DNA of 64,000 bases. Origin: Glossina fuscipes (Eukaryota > Arthropoda > Insecta > Diptera > Glossinidae). Made by a program: the position numbers and the translations under genes. The notes beneath the pieces were generated by a model that worked only from the letters and a program-made list of their open reading frames with translations, did no database searches and was not told the DNA's origin. The stretch lies in the NCBI RefSeq assembly GCF_014805625.2, contig NW_023998426.1, positions 555,034 to 619,033 on the forward strand. Reading direction: 5' to 3'. Of the stretch, positions 58,752 to 64,000 are shown one piece after another (position 1 is the first letter of the stretch; each line of letters begins with the position of its first letter).

Positions 58752-60825
58752 GTGAGTTTAACAAGTGATTTATATGTTACGACTTTCAATTGCATTCCTT
58801 TAGATTTCTATATCTGCCTATTACCTTCAAGTTACGAGAAGAAAGTTTTTTTTCTTTTTCCATTGTTTTACTACTCACTCTCTCCTTTTCCATAGCAAAA
58901 AGTGAGTTTTGTTTCCCTAAGTTTAACTTGCGAAATTTTATGTTGATTTAATTTACCATGAAAGTTATCGTTACAGTTGCAATGTTGTGTGGCAGTCAAC
59001 TGGTTTTCATTTACAAACTTTTCCTCCACTGTTTTATCGTTTCGCTTATGAAAATGTTTTTGCTGCTGTTGACGCCACTGTTCCTAGGTTTGTGACGAGC
59101 TAACTAAAACTATTTTGTTTCTTAAGCTGCATTTAGTGTGAATTTGAATAAATCAAGTCCTTGCAGTTTTTGTTAATTTCACTTAAAAGAGGTCTCGTTG
59201 ATTTCGCTTAATTTAACTTTTTTTTAAAAGTTAAAAATGTTCGATATTGTTGATTTTCTTTACTTATTAATTAGATCGATCACTCAATAAGGTCGTAGAA
59301 TTAGAGGCATTTTTTTGTTGGCAACTTTGTCATTCAATCGCAGTAAGAATGCTATGTAAAGTTCACCATTGATCCTTTGTCACTTTTAGTACCATGCGCA
59401 TCCTAAAATAGGGACACATAGTCTTCGTAGCCCACTTTTACGCTTTTCGCCCCCTTTGAAGAGTTTTCACCGCTTGCTGCCCGCCTCGAGTAGAGGTAAC
59501 GCTCTTAAACCAATCGAATCCTTTTCTAAAATTTCTTTTTCTCCCTTGCTTTCCTTGTAGTAATTCAAAATTCCATTATGTTGCTTTCAACTTTTTTTCT
59601 TACTGAATGCTTCTTATAAGTAGTACTACGATGTTTACACAGACAAATGGCCACAATTGTCACCGGTATCCATAACCTAATTACAGATTGTGGCATCGCT
59701 CTACTTTTCCTTCTTCATTTTTTCGAATCTTCCCAATCAGTCATTTTCAAGGAACGTACGGCCACGTTTAAGTTCATACAGCCGAAGAGTAAGAAAGCAA
59801 TCTTGTTACTTACTAACCTTGGCAAACTTGTGGTATAATGTTTCTGCTATTGATTGATCGGCCAAAATGAACGATTCGATGCTGGCACTATTCTGCAATT
59901 TCTTCGTATGAACGACACAATTCGATTAAGTCCATCTAATTGACACGTATAACTTATCTGAAAGCGAAATATGGATGAAAATATAATGAAAGCAAAGTGC
60001 TATCATCATTATCGCCATGTCTTTGCGAAAGTTAAAATGTTCCATCACATCCTCGCTTATTAAATATTCATATAACATAAATTTTATTGATTTATATTGA
60101 ATTTATTCTTAATTTATTGGAAAAAGAAAAAACAAATAAGCAAGCGTTGCACTTATCCACTGATTCTGCAGCTTCTAATCGCTGCGCAAGCAGAATTTTT
60201 ATAATTATTTTATTTTCGATTAATTAAAAGAATTTTATTGAATGGAAAGTAATGGCTCATAAATTTTTTTATAAAAGCTGCTTGAAATATTCCATTCTGG
60301 CATAGTCGACTATTAAATACTACAGTATACATCGTTACGATAAAAAAATTATTCCTTGATGTCGCCCTTTATATGGAAAGATGTTCGAGAAATAAATCAA
60401 TTCGATCAAAATTTAAGACAGTATGTTCATGTTTGGCATATGACATTCTGGGCCAGTATGCATCAGATGAATCCTTGTGTTTTGCCCAAACACATGCATA
60501 GAAAGGATATCAAAAAACGAAACTATTCCATCCATTCTTTACGGCGTTGTGTCAAAAATGTATTTTCTTATATAAAAGAATTTTCATAAGCAGGCCGTTA
60601 TCTGAGAAATAATCATAAAAATCATAGGTCGAGCAGATATCTTTCTAATAAGTGTAACCCTCAGCACAAAATATATTCATGTGCACTGGGCGTAATCAAA
60701 ATATCCGCAGCCATTAAAATAATACATTGACAGATATCAGAGAGATGGAGGGACAGACAGATTTGACTCGATATCGTTTGATATTATAAAAAATTATTTG
60801 TTTTTTTTTTTTTTTAAATAAAAGC
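58752..60825. other. Intron 9 DNA, no recognised exon
   Basis: Begins with GTGAGT. A strong acceptor-like tract (58876-58895) and a GTGAGT six bases later are discussed as a possible microexon. Otherwise nothing recognised; the frame at 59647-59838 is not supported by splice sites. Confidence 0.45.
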
Positions 60826-61390
60826 AAGTAAGGAGAATATATTCGGGCAAGGCCGGCCATTAGAAACCCTACACCACTTCACCTAGTACAGTTATTCACT
60901 CGTATTAGTAATAGTACACATACAAAAATTGAACATTACTTTTACGCAAGAGCAGACCTTCGATGAAAGTCTACATATTGAGGGATGACCGAAACATTGC
61001 ATGACGTGACTCTAATTTAGAAAATTTGATTTACTTTCTACAAATTTTATATTTCGTCATTAAAAAGTAGAAAATTCCTTTCCATATAACGACTTCCTTT
61101 TCATGGCAACATGGCACGATATGATGTGGTGGTGTCTAAAAAACAGACCTATACAGTCAAAAAAATAAGGCGTTATATGGGGTTTGTTTAAAAAAGTGGA
61201 CCAAATTCAAAAATTTTCATCGGTGTGCGTGCTTGGGTCAAAGCAAGTCAGTGTACGTAAATTCATCAAAATATTTCGAAAATTGCGATCTGTAGATTGA
61301 ACACAAACTTTCCATGGGCAAGCATCAGACGGATAGTCGGACAGACAGACTTGCCGGCAAAGCAAGCAAGACTCGATTTTTCATATTCTT
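60826..61390 (-). repeat. Dispersed repeat family A copy
   Basis: Starts AAGCAAGTAAGGAGAATATA, CGGGCAAGGCCGGCC, CCCTACACCACTTCACC and ends with TTGAACACAAACTTTCC and GGATAGTCGGACAGACAGAC. Confidence 0.6.
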
Positions 61391-63963
61391 AAGGTATTAT
61401 TTGCTTGAAGTTTCCGTACCATTTCCGAGCTTTGAAAGTTTTTTGGAAGAAAAGTTTCTTTAAAAGAAATGTTATGCGAGGAAATTTCTAAGACCAACGA
61501 AAGTTTTGTTATTGCGGGCGAAAGTTCTCATCATACTAACTTTTCAAATTCGAATACTATCTGTTTGTTAATGCTTTCCTTAAGATTTATGAAATTATTT
61601 AGTATAGCAAGGACACGGAAGAAAAGCTTGTGTATAAAATGTCGAAAAGCATAAATAAATTCGAAATTTGAAAGCCTCAGAGCACAGAGAAAGCTTTTGA
61701 TATAAACATTCACTGTTGTATTGTGGACAACAACCAGCGACTTGTTGCTCATTTAAGTTTCTCTTTCATCCTCCAGCTGTTGTCAATCCATTAACTTTCT
61801 TATGACCCAGTAACATGCACTGAATGCAGCTTTAATTAGAATAATAAAAAAATCCATATATAGGTTGAATCTCAATATGACGCTTCTCCTTAGAGAGCGC
61901 ATGTGACCAAATCTCTCAATAAACGGATTATATTGTTACAATAACAAGTTGTGGGCTGCTGGCTAAAGAGTGAAAGTGTTTTGTTAAGTTTAGTGGCAAG
62001 TGAGTAAACGAACGGATAATGTCTTAAAAGCTATATACAAAAAAAAAAAAAAAAAAAAAAACAAAAACAAAAAAAAAGCGCATTAAATTAATTTTTATAA
62101 CGAATGAAATGGAAAACAAAAAAATTTCAAGAAAAAAAAAAAAAACAATAACTAAAATAATAATAATAATAATCGAAATGAAATCTTAAGAAGAGAAATA
62201 AAAAATTTAAAAAAAGTTTAAAATTATTATTGTTACTTATGTAAAATGAAATAATAAACGGGTGCTATGTGAAACGCGAGATAAGCACTTGAAAGAGTTG
62301 TGAAGTAGAGAAGCATGTTAAAAGGCTTCGCAAACAAAACAAAAACCAGCCTTAAATAAATCTTAACGCACAACAGTTAAAAAGTTTTTTTTTATTTAAT
62401 ATAATAAAATTTAAAATTATTTTTGATTTTTCTAATATACAAACAATACTAAAGAGACACTGAAGCAATTTTTTATATAAAAAATGTACAAAATCATTAT
62501 ATTTATGTACTGACTGACATGTTGTTGCCTTATGTTCGCATACGATAATAAGAGAAAGAGATAGAATACAAAACAGCATACATTTCGTATAAACAAAAAA
62601 TATACGTTGGTGTAAGGAGAAAGTATGTGCAAGTAGGTGTATGTGTAACGTGAATATACGCGTGTGTGTGTGTGTGTGTGTGTGTGTGGTGTAAATATAT
62701 GTATATAGATGAGAAAGAGAAATTCAACTTCAACACTGGCAGAAGAAAGAAATCCAATGCAATAAAACTGTTATGTTCTTAATCGTTACAATCAGTCACG
62801 TGCTATCATTCAAACCGTGCAGCAGCCGTATGAAGAACCAACCGCTTCTACTTAACTTTAACTGAATTTCCTTCGTTTTCATTTCAAAAACTTATTTGTA
62901 CAGTGCGTTTGTGTGTGCGTGTGTGTGTGTGTGTGTGTATGTGTATATGTTTGCGTTTTAATGGATGTAACTGAATGAATGTCTGCTGCCGTTGCCGCTG
63001 TCACTGCCGCTGCTGCTGCTATTGCTATCGTTTTTGTTCTTGTTGTTGTCGAAGTTGTTGGTATTGTTGCTTCTCTTGTTATTGCATAAAAGTTCGCACT
63101 TTGTGAATGAATTTTTCGTGTTATAGTGGTTTATCATTGTCGTCGCCGCCGTCGCTGTTGCTGTTGTTGATGATTACGATGATGATAATAATAATGATGA
63201 AATAAAGCAAAAAAAAAAAAAAAGAAAAAGAAAAAGAAAAACATAAAAACAAAAATAAAAATAAAAACAAACAGACAAACAGACAATAATCAGTGAAACG
63301 TTAATGTAAAAAAATGAAAGAAAAACGGATTTAAAATACAACAACAACAATAAATATAGACACGTTTGTTGCACTTACGAATTATAAATAATATGAATGT
63401 GTATGTATGCGTATATGAGTGTGTACATGTGATTAAATGTAGATACAATTCTATTGTCAATCTATTTAATTAAACGTAATGCTGTTAAAAAATAATATAA
63501 AAGAGAAATAAACAAATATATATTTTCTTGTTTTTTTTTTTTTTTTGGGCAAATCTTACAACAATAAACTAAACTAAATACTCAACGCACACATTTTTAA
63601 GCCTTGATATATACTCTTTAAGATAAATATATCATAAAATTGTTGTAGAAACGTTAAGGAATTTCTTTATAAATTAATAAAAAAAAAAATAAAAATAAAA
63701 AAAAAATAATTTTATTCTAAATATAATTTATTCAAGAAAAGGCAAAAAAAAAAAAAAAAAAAATAAATAAATGAAGAAATAAAAAAAATTTTAGAATGCA
63801 TTTGCCACAAGCTTTCAAATGAAAATTTCCTTATAGGCAGGGTATCCCCAATGCATAAACGTTTAAGCGTGTAAACGTTTAAAAAATTTTCAAAAATCTT
63901 AAATAAAAAAAATAAATTTTCCGTAAGTACCACCAAAATCTACGCTGAAAATTGTACTTTGTT

Positions 63964-64000
<37 letters not shown>
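61391..64000. other. Low-complexity DNA at the right edge
   Basis: From about 62040 the + strand is A-rich with many A-runs, ATA and ATT runs, GT microsatellites (about 62658-62688 and 62909-62938), a GCTGCT/GTTGTT-rich stretch (62985-63070) and a T-run of about 30 at the right edge. No exon recognised. The A-skew resembles that of 1-1382 and could indicate transcribed untranslated sequence, but this is only a suspicion. Confidence 0.4.

Overview
The window looks like a single locus from a fly (Diptera, probably Cyclorrhapha). It is AT-rich eukaryotic DNA with GT-AG introns from about 100 bp to 12 kb, a CAG/CAA polyglutamine stretch in a coding exon, several mariner-family transposons, a pogo-like transposon, and many copies of diverged repeats carrying the GACAGACAGACAGAC / GTCTGTCCGTCTGTCC block common in fly genomes. 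I cannot name the species. The assembly is imperfect: there are runs of 10 N (8895-8904) and 100 N (44700-44799), and the main gene shows at least two defects that may be sequence errors.

The one convincing host gene is on the + strand, with nine coding exons between 29027 and 58751, and it continues past the right edge. It encodes a long, proline-rich, probably disordered N-terminal region (exons 1-2), then a helical module that reads as an F-BAR membrane-binding domain (exons 3-7), then a coiled coil (exons 8-9). I do not recognise the exact orthologue. The arrangement is nearest to FES/FER and srGAP-type F-BAR proteins. An A-rich segment at 1-1382, ending at a good splice donor, may be an untranslated leader exon of the same gene. 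No other host gene is visible in the 27 kb between them.

The rest is intronic or upstream DNA filled with mobile-element debris: (i) about 15 copies of a dispersed repeat of up to 0.9 kb (family A) and four of a second one (family B); (ii) a 2.3-kb element at 7375-9676 with 82-bp terminal inverted repeats, probable 8-9-bp target duplications and a core made almost wholly of a 37-bp satellite, lying inside a family A copy; (iii) a 1265-bp mariner at 36848-38112 with intact ends and TA duplications but a dead transposase, lying inside a family B copy; (iv) three older mariner relics; (v) a 1135-bp pogo/Tigger-like deletion derivative at 44878-46012 that keeps an open 153-codon frame; (vi) two solo LTRs in opposite orientation, flanked by ATAT or a one-base variant; (vii) a GC-rich 253-bp tandem duplication in intron 2; (viii) a purine-strand minisatellite in intron 3.

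I found no tRNA, rRNA, CRISPR or bacterial features. Most other open frames are low-complexity or repeat-derived.
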